Of a DNA stretch of 64,000 bases, positions 26,192-34,916 are shown one piece after another. Made by a program: the position numbers and the translations under genes. Each line of letters begins with the position of its first letter. The stretch's first letter is position 1. The notes under the pieces were generated by a model, which did no database searches, was not told the origin of the DNA, and saw only the letters and a list, made by a program, of their open reading frames with translations. The stretch comes from an uncultured Bacteroidales bacterium (lineage in GTDB: Bacteria; Bacteroidota; Bacteroidia; Bacteroidales; UBA932), in assembly GCA_905235085.1 (NCBI GenBank), contig CAJOKD010000004.1:1-64000 (forward strand), given 5' to 3'.

Positions 26192-29008
26192 ATGAAAGCA
26201 ATCCTCAAAACGATCGTAGCCTGCTCATTGGGCCTTATGCTCGCAGGCTGCGCGAAGGAGTACGATGACACAGCACTGAAGAACGATGTCAATTCACTCA
26301 AATCTCAGATCGAGCAGATCCAGAACTCCATCCGCTCGCTCAACGGACAGGTCACTGGCCTGACGGAGACCATCGAACAATGGAAGAGTGGAGGCTATGT
26401 GGAAAGCATCCAGAAGCTCGCCGACGATTCCGGTTACACCATCACGTTCGTAGGAGGGAAAACCGTAACTCTGTACCACGGCACCAAGGGTGATAAAGGC
26501 GACCCCGGCGCACCTGGCACTCCAGGCGAGAACGGCACTAACGGGCAGAATGGACAGAATGGAAAGGACGGCAAGACCCCTTCCCTCAAGTTGGACACTG
26601 ACGGCCTCTTTTACTGGGCTATCGACGGCGAGTATATTCTCGTCGATGGTAAGAAAGTTCCAGCGACCGTGGCTCCTGTATTCTCCATCAACGAGAACGG
26701 AGACCTCATTATGACAATCGCCGGAAAGGAGACCAACCTGGGCCATGTCCAGGGAGAGTCCGGAACCGCAGGAGACTCCCTGTTCGAAAAAATCGAACCT
26801 AGTGAGGAAACCGTCGTATTCACTCTCAAGGGCGGCGATACTTTCAGCATTCCAATTGCAAAGGCCTTCAAACTAATCATCGAGAATCCTGCCCAGGAAG
26901 TTACCGCAGGCCAGAAGCTGGAAATTGCGTATACTGTCCAGAACTGCAACGGAAGCACAGTCGTCGACTGTTTCGCCGGCGGCAACTACTTCGCTAAGGT
27001 TTCCGACGGGAAAATCCTCGTCAACGTTCCGGATCCGGTCGCCGATGGTCAGGTCCTCGTATGGGCACAGAACGACCAGGGCCTCTTCTCTATGGTCAAA
27101 CTTATCTTCACCATCAAGGCTGAAGTCGTAATCATCACCCCTGAGACGGACTACCAGACCCTTCCAGGCGATGCCGGCACCTTCGATATCAATCTCACTT
27201 CCAACGTGGACGTGGACGTTAATCTCCCGACCGAGATAACCTGGCTGAAAGTCGCCCTTACAAGGTCTGCCTACGTGCTTACCCTCACCCACGAGGAGAA
27301 TACCACCGGTGCACCACGTGAAGCCGAGATAGACATAGTGCGCAAGGACAACGGAGCAGTCGTCCAGAAAATCAAGGTTATCCAGCTTGCTACGGTAAGT
27401 CCGGATCCTGAGCCGGCAAAGCCTGGTGATGTCCTTTGGGCTGAAACCTGGACCGGGGGTGAAGCCGGTGCATCGCCAGAAGTATACACTCAGACCGGAA
27501 CCACAGTTTACGGCGGACTCCGTGTCAGCTATGCTTCCACCAGCCCGGGTTCAGCCACCAAGATTTATAACGACAACCAGATGGACGGCACCAATGTCCA
27601 GGAGAATCTCCTTCTCTCGAAGAAAAAGGATGCCAATGGCACCTGGACTATTACCGGAATACCTGCCGCTGCAGCACAGGCCGTCAAACTCACCTTCAAG
27701 GTGAATCAGAAGAGAAGCCTTGATGTCACCTCTCCGACCGAGGGTGTCACTGTCGGTGAGAAGGTCATCGGCGAGGAAACCGCCAAGCCTTACACCATTT
27801 CCTACGACATAACCATTGCAGAGGGTGTCAAGAAGTTCAACCTCGTCTTCACCAATTCCGACTCAAACAACATCCGCCTGGACGATCTCAAGGTCGTGGT
27901 AGCCGGAGGAGATACGCCGAAGGTCCTTAAGGTCGAGAAACTTTGGCAGAAACTCTCAACCGCAGACGCCAACTGGTTCGCCTCCATCGGCGGTACAGCA
28001 GGCACCGACTTCAACATCGCCATCGACGACAAGAACGTCTATGTCCCTGAATTCGGCGACAGCAAGAACCTGTGGGCAATCGACATCGCTACCGGCAACA
28101 ATGTCACCAAGGTGAATACTACCACTGTCGAATCCGTCGGTTTCGACGGTTCCATCTTCCTCAGTTGCGCCCGCGTAGTCAAGAAGAACGATGGCACGCC
28201 CGTCCTTATGGCCAGCAACCTATTCCAGGATGGGGACAGCGATAATCCTACCGGTCGTCTGTATGTATGGGAGAACGGCATCGACCAGGCTCCGGCTGTC
28301 AAGACTCTCCAGCAGTGGGGAGCCGCACGCCGCCTAGGCGATACCTGGACTACCTATGGCAACTATGAAGACTGCTGGATGATTATGGGTACGCAAACGG
28401 GCAACGGCTTCGTCACTTTCCGCGTCCCTACCGGCGACAAGTCTTACTTGATCAGCCGTCTGGCCGTCGAAACCACCGACTTCTGCTCCTACTATCCGTT
28501 CCCTGGCGAGCTCACTAAGGGTATGTTCGCTTGGAGAGGAGGCAACCACGATGACGGTCTTGCCTACCGCAACCGCATGATGACCATCGCCTCCACGGAG
28601 GAAGCCATCAAGACAGAAGGAGCGCACACATCGACCCTCACCAAACTGGACAAGTGGATGGGCAACTACGAGAACAACAACGGCAGTGGCTTCAACTACT
28701 TCGAGTTCAACGGCAAGCGCTATGTCGCCTGGGTCATCAATATGGCCGACGGCAAAGTATTCGACTTCGTAGTCAAGGAAGGAGAGGCCGGCGCAGCCTG
28801 GGATTCCATCATCAATACGTCGGTGGCTGACATCACAGCGGCAGGCGGCTTCGCGTTCCGCGAGTCCTTCGCTGGAGGCCAGGCTACGACCTGGAAGCAG
28901 GGTACGGACTGCGCTGTATGGAACAACGGCGATAAGGTTTACATTGCCGTGAACAAGGTCAACGTGGGAATCGCCGTGTACAAGATGTATATGGCAGACG
29001 CCGAATAG
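26192..29008 (+). CDS. Surface lipoprotein: coiled coil, collagen-like repeat, BACON-like domain, beta-rich C-terminus
   Basis: 938 residues from ATG 26192. Lipoprotein signal with C20 (LMLAGCAKE). A coiled coil (about 27-65) and the following segment match DUF4988. A collagen-like Gly-X-Y tract with many GxN triplets spans about 97-130, and a BACON-like beta-sandwich about 310-400. The C-terminal about 330 residues share NLWAI, SCARV, RRLGDT, YYPFP and RGG motifs with the lipoprotein at 15571-17541. It has its own promoter and operator. It is probably a long stalked surface glycan-binding protein; no catalytic site is recognisable. Confidence 0.7.
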   Translation: MKAILKTIVACSLGLMLAGCAKEYDDTALKNDVNSLKSQIEQIQNSIRSLNGQVTGLTETIEQWKSGGYVESIQKLADDSGYTITFVGGKTVTLYHGTKGDKGDPGAPGTPGENGTNGQNGQNGKDGKTPSLKLDTDGLFYWAIDGEYILVDGKKVPATVAPVFSINENGDLIMTIAGKETNLGHVQGESGTAGDSLFEKIEPSEETVVFTLKGGDTFSIPIAKAFKLIIENPAQEVTAGQKLEIAYTVQNCNGSTVVDCFAGGNYFAKVSDGKILVNVPDPVADGQVLVWAQNDQGLFSMVKLIFTIKAEVVIITPETDYQTLPGDAGTFDINLTSNVDVDVNLPTEITWLKVALTRSAYVLTLTHEENTTGAPREAEIDIVRKDNGAVVQKIKVIQLATVSPDPEPAKPGDVLWAETWTGGEAGASPEVYTQTGTTVYGGLRVSYASTSPGSATKIYNDNQMDGTNVQENLLLSKKKDANGTWTITGIPAAAAQAVKLTFKVNQKRSLDVTSPTEGVTVGEKVIGEETAKPYTISYDITIAEGVKKFNLVFTNSDSNNIRLDDLKVVVAGGDTPKVLKVEKLWQKLSTADANWFASIGGTAGTDFNIAIDDKNVYVPEFGDSKNLWAIDIATGNNVTKVNTTTVESVGFDGSIFLSCARVVKKNDGTPVLMASNLFQDGDSDNPTGRLYVWENGIDQAPAVKTLQQWGAARRLGDTWTTYGNYEDCWMIMGTQTGNGFVTFRVPTGDKSYLISRLAVETTDFCSYYPFPGELTKGMFAWRGGNHDDGLAYRNRMMTIASTEEAIKTEGAHTSTLTKLDKWMGNYENNNGSGFNYFEFNGKRYVAWVINMADGKVFDFVVKEGEAGAAWDSIINTSVADITAAGGFAFRESFAGGQATTWKQGTDCAVWNNGDKVYIAVNKVNVGIAVYKMYMADAE

Positions 29009-29031
29009 ACGAACCTCTGTCCATAAAGTTT

Positions 29032-29063
29032 GCATGGCGGCTCCGAAGGGCCGCCATGCTCAT
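29032..29063. terminator. Bidirectional intrinsic terminator
   Basis: A perfect 10-base-pair stem (GCATGGCGGC / GCCGCCATGC) with an 8-base loop, followed by TCATTTT. It separates the convergent surface lipoprotein and M28 peptidase genes and ends the glycan locus. Confidence 0.8.
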
Positions 29064-29064
29064 T

Positions 29065-30504
29065 TTAGAATACGTATCCAAGGGTGAACGTGAAGTTCAC
29101 GAGCCGGGCGTCAGGCATTCCGTCGCCCGTGAACAGATTGTTCAGCTGTCTCCTGAAATCGTTCATCAGGAGCGGGCCTGCCTTGAATCCAAACTCGAAG
29201 GCGATGCCGTACTGGTTCGGCTCATACTGCAGTGGAAGGGCCAGTTCTGAAGCATTGCTCTTGAATACATAGCTGTAATAGCCACCGAGTCCCAGGCGCA
29301 CGCCAGCGGACCAGTCTCCCGGCTTGTACATAAGGAGTACTGGAACGGTCACGGCCTGCTGGTCGTAATTGCCACGGGATGCGAACACGTCGTTCCCGTC
29401 AGGGAACTCCGAAACCTGCTTCTCGTACAAAGCCCTTGTTCCAAGCGCAAAGTCACCGAAATTGAAGTCGAGCTGGATTCCGGCGTCGAAGCCTATATCG
29501 CCTTTGGTCTCGAGCGAACTCTTCGGGAAATCGATATGGTTGCTCTGCAGGCCGGCCACGACACCGAATTCAAGGAACTTCTTCCTGGAATCGTGCTTCC
29601 TGGCCACCTTGCCCGATGACTCGAAGGAAGGGTCGGACGCAATGGTGCCGGATAGGCTGGAGATATAGCCTGTAACCTTGTCCAATCCCTCGTAATCAAT
29701 CAGTTCCGCATCATCTTCAGGTTTATGGTATGGGGATTTCAAGCCTGTGGAGACAGCCAGGGTAGGAACGCCCATCTTGGCAAATCCTTCAGTGTCGGTC
29801 GCCGTGAATACCGAACTCTCGAACCGTTTCGGATCCACCGTGACTGAACACCTTTCAGCTTCCGATGTAATGATGCTCTTGCCGTCACGGATCGTTGCGA
29901 CTCCCTCAATCTCGAGTTTACCGGCAGTCTTGTACCAACCAACCATATCTATGCTCATCATCAGCTTGATCTTGTCCTTCCCGATAGTCTTGGACAAGGT
30001 ATCAGCAAGGAATGTGGAACCGTACAGGCCGATTTCCTCGGCATCGAACGCAGCGATGATCACGCTCCTTTTCAGATTCTCCCTCGAAGCATAAAGCTCC
30101 CTGGCGACTTCGATGAGCGCGGCAGAGCCGGAGGCATTGTCGTCCGCCCCGTTGTACACATTGCCGTTCCTGACTCCAAGGTGGTCGTAATGGGCGCCCA
30201 GAACTATGTATTCATCCTTGAGGACAGGATCGTTCCCTTCTATGACTCCGACTACATCCGTATACTCCTTTCCGTATTTGGTGAAAGGAACCGTCCACTC
30301 GCCGAAAAACGGCTTCAGGCCGATCTGGGAATAATGGCCGATTATGTATTCAGCGGCCATCCGGGCATATTCGGTGCCGGCCTTGCGACCCTGGAGTTCA
30401 TCGCTGGCAAGATAATATACGTGACCGGTAAGGCGCTCCTGGCGCGTCTGTGCACCTGCCGCAAGACTCACGAGCAAAGCGGCAACTAGAATAGTTCTCT
30501 TCAT
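29065..30504 (-). CDS. M28-family zinc aminopeptidase fused to a C-terminal outer-membrane beta-barrel-like domain
   Basis: 479 residues with a signal peptide (MKRTILVAALLVSLAAGAQ). Residues 20-300 form the M28 peptidase with zinc ligands visible in GAHYDHLG, NGADDNASG and DAEEIGLYGS. From about 315 the sequence changes to alternating, aromatic-ended strands (EFGVVAGLQSNHIDF, FGFKAG, NFTFTLGYVF), as in small outer-membrane barrels of Bacteroidota. The terminal aromatic residue fits barrel assembly. The combination would anchor a peptidase to the outer membrane. It follows the PNP gene by 11 bases and is probably cotranscribed. Confidence 0.75.
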   Translation of the reverse strand: MKRTILVAALLVSLAAGAQTRQERLTGHVYYLASDELQGRKAGTEYARMAAEYIIGHYSQIGLKPFFGEWTVPFTKYGKEYTDVVGVIEGNDPVLKDEYIVLGAHYDHLGVRNGNVYNGADDNASGSAALIEVARELYASRENLKRSVIIAAFDAEEIGLYGSTFLADTLSKTIGKDKIKLMMSIDMVGWYKTAGKLEIEGVATIRDGKSIITSEAERCSVTVDPKRFESSVFTATDTEGFAKMGVPTLAVSTGLKSPYHKPEDDAELIDYEGLDKVTGYISSLSGTIASDPSFESSGKVARKHDSRKKFLEFGVVAGLQSNHIDFPKSSLETKGDIGFDAGIQLDFNFGDFALGTRALYEKQVSEFPDGNDVFASRGNYDQQAVTVPVLLMYKPGDWSAGVRLGLGGYYSYVFKSNASELALPLQYEPNQYGIAFEFGFKAGPLLMNDFRRQLNNLFTGDGMPDARLVNFTFTLGYVF

Positions 30505-30515
30505 TTATAGCTGAT

Positions 30516-31349
30516 TTACTTAAGTTTTCCTATGACGGCTGCGAACAGGGCAGTCATCTTGTCGGCGGCAGCGTCCGCCTGCTTGACGATTTCTTCTCCG
30601 TCGGTCACGTAGTCATCGTCTCCCTCGTGAGCGACGTCCGTGATCACTGACATTCCGAACACCGGAATCTCCGAATGCCTGGCCACTATAACCTCGGGAG
30701 TAGTGGACATACCGACCGCGTCGGCGCCGACTATCCGCATATACTTGTACTCGTGAGGAGTCTCGTATGTAGGTCCGGTGCAGGCAAAATAGACTCCCTT
30801 CTGCAGAGGGATTTCCATCTGTTTCGCAAGATTCTCCGCAAGTGCTATGATATCAGGGTCATACGGTCTTGTCATATCCGGGAACCTAGGACCGAACTCA
30901 TCCATATTCGGACCTATCAGGGGGTTCGGAATCATATTGATATGGTCGGTGATTATCATCAAGTCCCCGGTATGGAAGGATGTGTTCACTCCACCGGCTG
31001 CATTGGAAACGAAAAAATACTCGATTCCAAGCACTTTCATAACCCTGATCGGGAGAGTCACCGTGTCCGTGTCATAGCCTTCATAATAATGCAGGCGCCC
31101 CTGCATCGCAATCACCGGCTTGCCGGACAGGAAACCGGCGATGAAGTTCCCCTTGTGGCCTATGGCCGTCGACACCGGGAAACCCGGAATAACCTTGTAA
31201 GGGATGGTGACGGGATTCTCGATTATATCCGTCAGCTTGCCCAGGCCGCTTCCCAGGACGATTCCCACCTTCGGCAGCAAACAGGCAGGCTCAAGGATAT
31301 CCCTGATGAAATCTGCAGCTTTGTGTATCCTTTCTACTCTTGGACCCAT
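30516..31349 (-). CDS. Purine nucleoside phosphorylase
   Basis: 277 residues from ATG 31349. It cleaves purine nucleosides with phosphate to base and ribose-1-phosphate. Signatures of the trimeric PNP/MTAP family are VGIVLGSGLGKL, GHKGNFIAG, QGRLHYYEGY, VSNAAGGVNTSFHTGDLMIITDHIN, TGPTYETPHEYK and the substrate-binding GADAVGMSTTPEV. A TTG start at 31379 would overlap the promoter box, so the ATG is chosen. It is the first gene of a two-gene leftward operon with the M28 peptidase. Confidence 0.92.
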   Translation of the reverse strand: MGPRVERIHKAADFIRDILEPACLLPKVGIVLGSGLGKLTDIIENPVTIPYKVIPGFPVSTAIGHKGNFIAGFLSGKPVIAMQGRLHYYEGYDTDTVTLPIRVMKVLGIEYFFVSNAAGGVNTSFHTGDLMIITDHINMIPNPLIGPNMDEFGPRFPDMTRPYDPDIIALAENLAKQMEIPLQKGVYFACTGPTYETPHEYKYMRIVGADAVGMSTTPEVIVARHSEIPVFGMSVITDVAHEGDDDYVTDGEEIVKQADAAADKMTALFAAVIGKLK

Positions 31350-31376
31350 ATCATTCAAAACTATTAACTTGACCTG

Positions 31377-31384
31377 CAAATATA
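31377..31384 (-). promoter_or_regulatory. -7 box for the PNP operon
   Basis: Minus strand reads TATATTTG, 27 bases before ATG 31349. It faces away from the GH43 promoter 31 bases to the right. Confidence 0.6.
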
Positions 31385-31415
31385 GTCATTTTCACCGACC
31401 ATCGAGTATTTTGCG

Positions 31416-31423
31416 TATATTTG
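31416..31423 (+). promoter_or_regulatory. -7 box for GH43, five bases before the start codon
   Basis: TATATTTG followed by only five bases and ATG 31429. With the usual Bacteroidota start-point distance the transcript would begin at or next to the ATG, so the mRNA may be leaderless. Confidence 0.6.
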
Positions 31424-31428
31424 CTCAT

Positions 31429-32967
31429 ATGACGACTCTCATCTCCTTGTTGCTGGCAATGACGCTGGCTGCAGCCGGCCCGGGGCGCGGCTACGACAAT
31501 CCCGTGATAAAAGGCTTCCATCCCGATCCGAGCGTGTGCGCCGTCGGCGATGATTATTATCTGGTGAACAGTTCATTCCAGTATTTCCCAGGAGTTCCCA
31601 TCTTCCACAGCAAAGACCTCGTGAACTGGAAGCAGATAGGGCACGTACTCACCCGCCGCTCACAGCTGGAGTTGGACGGAGCCCTGTCCTGGGGAGGAAT
31701 ATATGCCCCTACCATCCGCTACAACGAAGGGACCTTCTATATGGTCACGACCAACTGCAGCGGCAAAGGCAATTTCATCGTCCACACCGACGATCCTACG
31801 GGAGAATGGTCCGATCCCGTGTGGGTAGACATCGGAGGGATCGACCCGTCTCTATTCTTCCACCAGGGAAAGTGCTGGTACACAGGCACCGTCGACGGCA
31901 GGATCGTGCTCTCAGAAATCGATCCTATGACCGGGAAGAAACTGACCGGAGAGAAAGAGATCTGGAGAGGTACCGGCGGAAGATATCCTGAAGGACCGCA
32001 CCTCTATTTCAAGGACGGATGGTACTACCTGCTGATTGCAGAGGGGGGCACCGAATATGCCCACAAGATCACCATCGCAAGGAGCCGGAATATCGACGGG
32101 CCGTATGAGGGATGCCCCGACAACCCGATCCTCACCCACTGCAAGATGAGCACACAGGGCAGCCAGATCCAGGGTCTCGGACACGGAGACCTCGTACAGG
32201 CTTCAGATGGGACCTGGTGGATGACTTGCCTGGGATTCAGGAGACAGGGCGGAGATCATCACCTTCTCGGCAGAGAGACCTTTATGGCGCCTGTGGAATG
32301 GAACAAGGAAGGCTGGCCCGTGGTGAACGGAAACGGAGAACTGCAGCTCAGGATGGATGTCCCTACCCTGCCCCAGGTGAAGCAGGAAGCCGCTCAATCC
32401 CACATAGATTTCGGAAAGGACAAGAGCGGCTACGAATGGGTGTATCTCCGGAATCCATTCCTTGGAAACTATTCATTCACAGGCAATTCCCTTAGACTTA
32501 CATCCAACGGGAAGGATCTGGACGAAACCCGGGTTTCACCAACATTCATAGGCCGCAGGCAGGAAGACATATTCTTTAAGGCAGTCACTTCCCTCTCGAC
32601 AGAAGCAGGAGTTGAAGCCGGCCTCTCAGTCTTTATGGATGCCGGCTCACACTATGACATATTCGTCGAAGACGGATGCGTCAAGGTTCGTTACCGCTTG
32701 GGAGAAATGGTGCATCTGGTAAAGGCGAAAGCCCCTCTGGAGGGCGAGAGGGTATGGCTTAAGGTCGAAGGTAACGAGTATTTCTACATCTTCTCTTTCT
32801 CGGACGACGGCCTGGAGTACAAGCAGCTCTGCCAGATGAACACCCGCTACCTTAGCAGCGAGACCGCATCCGGCTTCACCGGAATAGTCCTCGGTCTTTA
32901 TGCCACGGGGACTCCCGGAAAACACGCTGATTTCTACGATTTCGATTATTCGATGATTCCGCGGTAG
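31429..32967 (+). CDS. GH43 family glycoside hydrolase (beta-xylosidase/arabinofuranosidase type)
   Basis: 512 residues with a short signal peptide (MTTLISLLLAMTLAAAG). The five-bladed propeller has the three catalytic acids: D33 in GFHPDPSV (base), D139 in GGIDPSLFF (pKa modulator) and E188 in RYPEGPHLYF (acid). A C-terminal beta-sandwich (about 325-512) is typical of the GH43 branch containing beta-xylosidases. ATG 31429 is chosen by the signal peptide and the promoter; the frame is open upstream to 31204. The 3' end overlaps the convergent nucleotidyltransferase gene by 22 bases. It stands alone, outside the large glycan locus. Confidence 0.88.
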   Translation: MTTLISLLLAMTLAAAGPGRGYDNPVIKGFHPDPSVCAVGDDYYLVNSSFQYFPGVPIFHSKDLVNWKQIGHVLTRRSQLELDGALSWGGIYAPTIRYNEGTFYMVTTNCSGKGNFIVHTDDPTGEWSDPVWVDIGGIDPSLFFHQGKCWYTGTVDGRIVLSEIDPMTGKKLTGEKEIWRGTGGRYPEGPHLYFKDGWYYLLIAEGGTEYAHKITIARSRNIDGPYEGCPDNPILTHCKMSTQGSQIQGLGHGDLVQASDGTWWMTCLGFRRQGGDHHLLGRETFMAPVEWNKEGWPVVNGNGELQLRMDVPTLPQVKQEAAQSHIDFGKDKSGYEWVYLRNPFLGNYSFTGNSLRLTSNGKDLDETRVSPTFIGRRQEDIFFKAVTSLSTEAGVEAGLSVFMDAGSHYDIFVEDGCVKVRYRLGEMVHLVKAKAPLEGERVWLKVEGNEYFYIFSFSDDGLEYKQLCQMNTRYLSSETASGFTGIVLGLYATGTPGKHADFYDFDYSMIPR

Positions 32968-33731
32968 GAATCGCAGACGCTGCGGTAACTCTCGAGGTTG
33001 CCGATGTCGAAGCGCTTGCCCGGCATCTCCATCACGTGTACCTTTGTCTGGCTTGACAGCCAGGCGACGAAACTGCCAGGGGCATCGGTCCCGCATCCGG
33101 CGGCTATGCCTTCGGCGAACCTGCGGGCATCTTCCTTCTTATAGAAATAGAACGGAGGGCAGCACCAGTTGGACTTCGGTTCAGCAGGTTTCTCTTCCAT
33201 TCCCGTCACGAGTCCGTCACCGTCTACTTCGACAATCCCACTTTTGACGAGCCTGGCGCCATCGGGTTCGAAATACCTCATTATGCAGGACGTGCCTTTG
33301 CCGATGGCATAGTCGATAAACTTCGAAAGACTGAAATCCAGGACATTGTCACCTGCTATGACGAGCAGGTCATCATCCCATCCGAGCTCGTCCAGCGCAA
33401 ACTGGATATCGCGCACGGCTCCAAGGCGGGTTTCATTCGTCCCGGTCCCGTCATCCACCACGGCGATGCCCGGCATTCCGTCAGGATTACCTAAAGAATC
33501 CTGGACCTCCAAAGAATCCATAAGCCTGTTGGCCGCCCAGTTCTCGAAATGAGGAGTGAACTTGTGGTTGGTCACGACAGCGAATCCATTGACCCGGCCG
33601 TCGGATACAAGATCATCGACGAGCCAGTCCACGATAGTCTTGCCTGCAACTTCGAGAAGCGGCTTGGGATAGTTCTCTGTCAAAGGATACAGACGGGTCG
33701 CGTACCCCGCTGCAAGGATAAGGCATTTCAT
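32946..33731 (-). CDS. Sugar-1-phosphate nucleotidyltransferase
   Basis: 261 residues. The nucleotide-binding motif LAAGYATRLYPLTENYPKPL is at the N-terminus, the metal-binding aspartate is in AGDNVLDF and the EEKP motif is in GMEEKPAEPK. The family makes NDP-sugars from NTP and sugar-1-phosphate. The enzyme is short and lacks a C-terminal left-handed helix domain. It lies 8 bases after the GHMP kinase gene, so it probably uses that kinase's product, giving a two-step salvage of a free sugar to an NDP-sugar. The exact sugar and nucleotide are not determinable. Confidence 0.8.
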   Translation of the reverse strand: MKCLILAAGYATRLYPLTENYPKPLLEVAGKTIVDWLVDDLVSDGRVNGFAVVTNHKFTPHFENWAANRLMDSLEVQDSLGNPDGMPGIAVVDDGTGTNETRLGAVRDIQFALDELGWDDDLLVIAGDNVLDFSLSKFIDYAIGKGTSCIMRYFEPDGARLVKSGIVEVDGDGLVTGMEEKPAEPKSNWCCPPFYFYKKEDARRFAEGIAAGCGTDAPGSFVAWLSSQTKVHVMEMPGKRFDIGNLESYRSVCDSYRGIIE

Positions 33732-33739
33732 ACTGGCTG

Positions 33740-34912
33740 TCAGACTTTTACGCCATCTGCCGAATGACAGGCAAAGGCTCCGAAGCGACCCTTGAAAGCA
33801 GGGAACTCGGCAAGATATTCACTTTCCACCTTACGGAAGATCTCTTCCTCGTAAGACGGGTCGATGATTGCCATACAGCAGCCCTTGAATCCGGCACCGC
33901 TGAAACGGCCTCCATAGATACCGTCGGTGCGGCACATTATCTCGTAGATCTTCTTCAGTTCCGGTGAGCCGGTCTCCCAATTGAAGATGGATGAATGGCC
34001 GCTCTCGAAACTGAGCCTGCCATATTCTTCTATGTCTCCCCTCCTCCAAGCCTCGGCACCGCGCTGGACACGGTCGAACTCGGTGTACCAGTGCTCGGCG
34101 CGCTTGCACCAGTTGTCAGGAAGACGGTCCTTGAACCGATGGAATACCTCTACCGGCACATCTCTCAGGTTAGTCTGTTCGAATTTGCCATATTCCATCC
34201 CTGAATATGCCTTAAGGGCATAAGCGGCGCTCCGGCATTCGTCAACCCGCATATTGAACTTGCTTCCGGCCAGGGTACGCTCGACCCCGCTGAAGAATAC
34301 TGCGATTTCGAAAGGTTTCATCTTCGATGAGACCGGGATTAGCTCACAGGAATCGTCACTGGTATCCAGGTAAAGGAGATGGTCCTTTTTCGAATACACC
34401 TCGCAGCTCTGGTCGAGCTTGCCGCAGGAAACACCGACGTAATTGTTCTCAGCAGCCTGCGCAGCCGAGATTAGTTCCTGGTCCTTGAGATGGATTCCGT
34501 TGACGGAACAGAGCGCCTTCAGGAACGCTATAATGACGGCGGCAGACGATGACAGTCCTCCGATAGGAAGAGTACCCTCGATGACTCCGCTCAGTCCTGT
34601 ACGCAGAGGGAAAAGCCTGGACAGCTCGAGGGTAGCCCCGCGCAGATAGTCCGCCCAATCGTTCTGCCTGGTCTCCGGAACCGCCCTGATATGCCACTGT
34701 GCCCTCTTGTCAAACTGGAGAGATGCCAGTTCGATGACTCCGTTCTGCTTCGGAGCATATGCTATGTGGATACCCTTGTCGATCGCGAATCCGGTGATCT
34801 TTCCGAGCTGATGGTCGGAATGTGCACCTATCGGGCAGACTCTGTATGGACAGAACGAGAGCCCTTCCGGCTCCCGCCTGTACGTATCCCTGAATTTCTG
34901 CTCGCAATCCAT
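33740..34912 (-). CDS. GHMP sugar kinase, galacturonokinase/galactokinase-like
   Basis: 390 residues. Motif 1 reads CPIGAHSDHQ (27-36) instead of the GEHTDYN form of GalK; motif 2 is GGLSSSAAV (118-126), with D167 in GKLDQSCEVY as likely base, and motif 3 is GGRFSGAGFKGCC (334-346). The GAHxDHQ motif, KRAEHWYTE, EAWRRGDIEEYG and the motif 3 context agree, from memory, with plant galacturonokinase much better than with bacterial GalK. It would make a sugar-1-phosphate. It is between pgi (4-base gap) and a nucleotidyltransferase (8-base gap) on one transcript. Confidence 0.75.
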   Translation of the reverse strand: MDCEQKFRDTYRREPEGLSFCPYRVCPIGAHSDHQLGKITGFAIDKGIHIAYAPKQNGVIELASLQFDKRAQWHIRAVPETRQNDWADYLRGATLELSRLFPLRTGLSGVIEGTLPIGGLSSSAAVIIAFLKALCSVNGIHLKDQELISAAQAAENNYVGVSCGKLDQSCEVYSKKDHLLYLDTSDDSCELIPVSSKMKPFEIAVFFSGVERTLAGSKFNMRVDECRSAAYALKAYSGMEYGKFEQTNLRDVPVEVFHRFKDRLPDNWCKRAEHWYTEFDRVQRGAEAWRRGDIEEYGRLSFESGHSSIFNWETGSPELKKIYEIMCRTDGIYGGRFSGAGFKGCCMAIIDPSYEEEIFRKVESEYLAEFPAFKGRFGAFACHSADGVKV

Positions 34913-34916
34913 ACGC

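Noticed and set aside
26482..26581. DNA tandem repeat in the collagen-like region
   Set aside because: The periodicity is in the protein (Gly-X-Y); the DNA units vary and are not a recent repeat.
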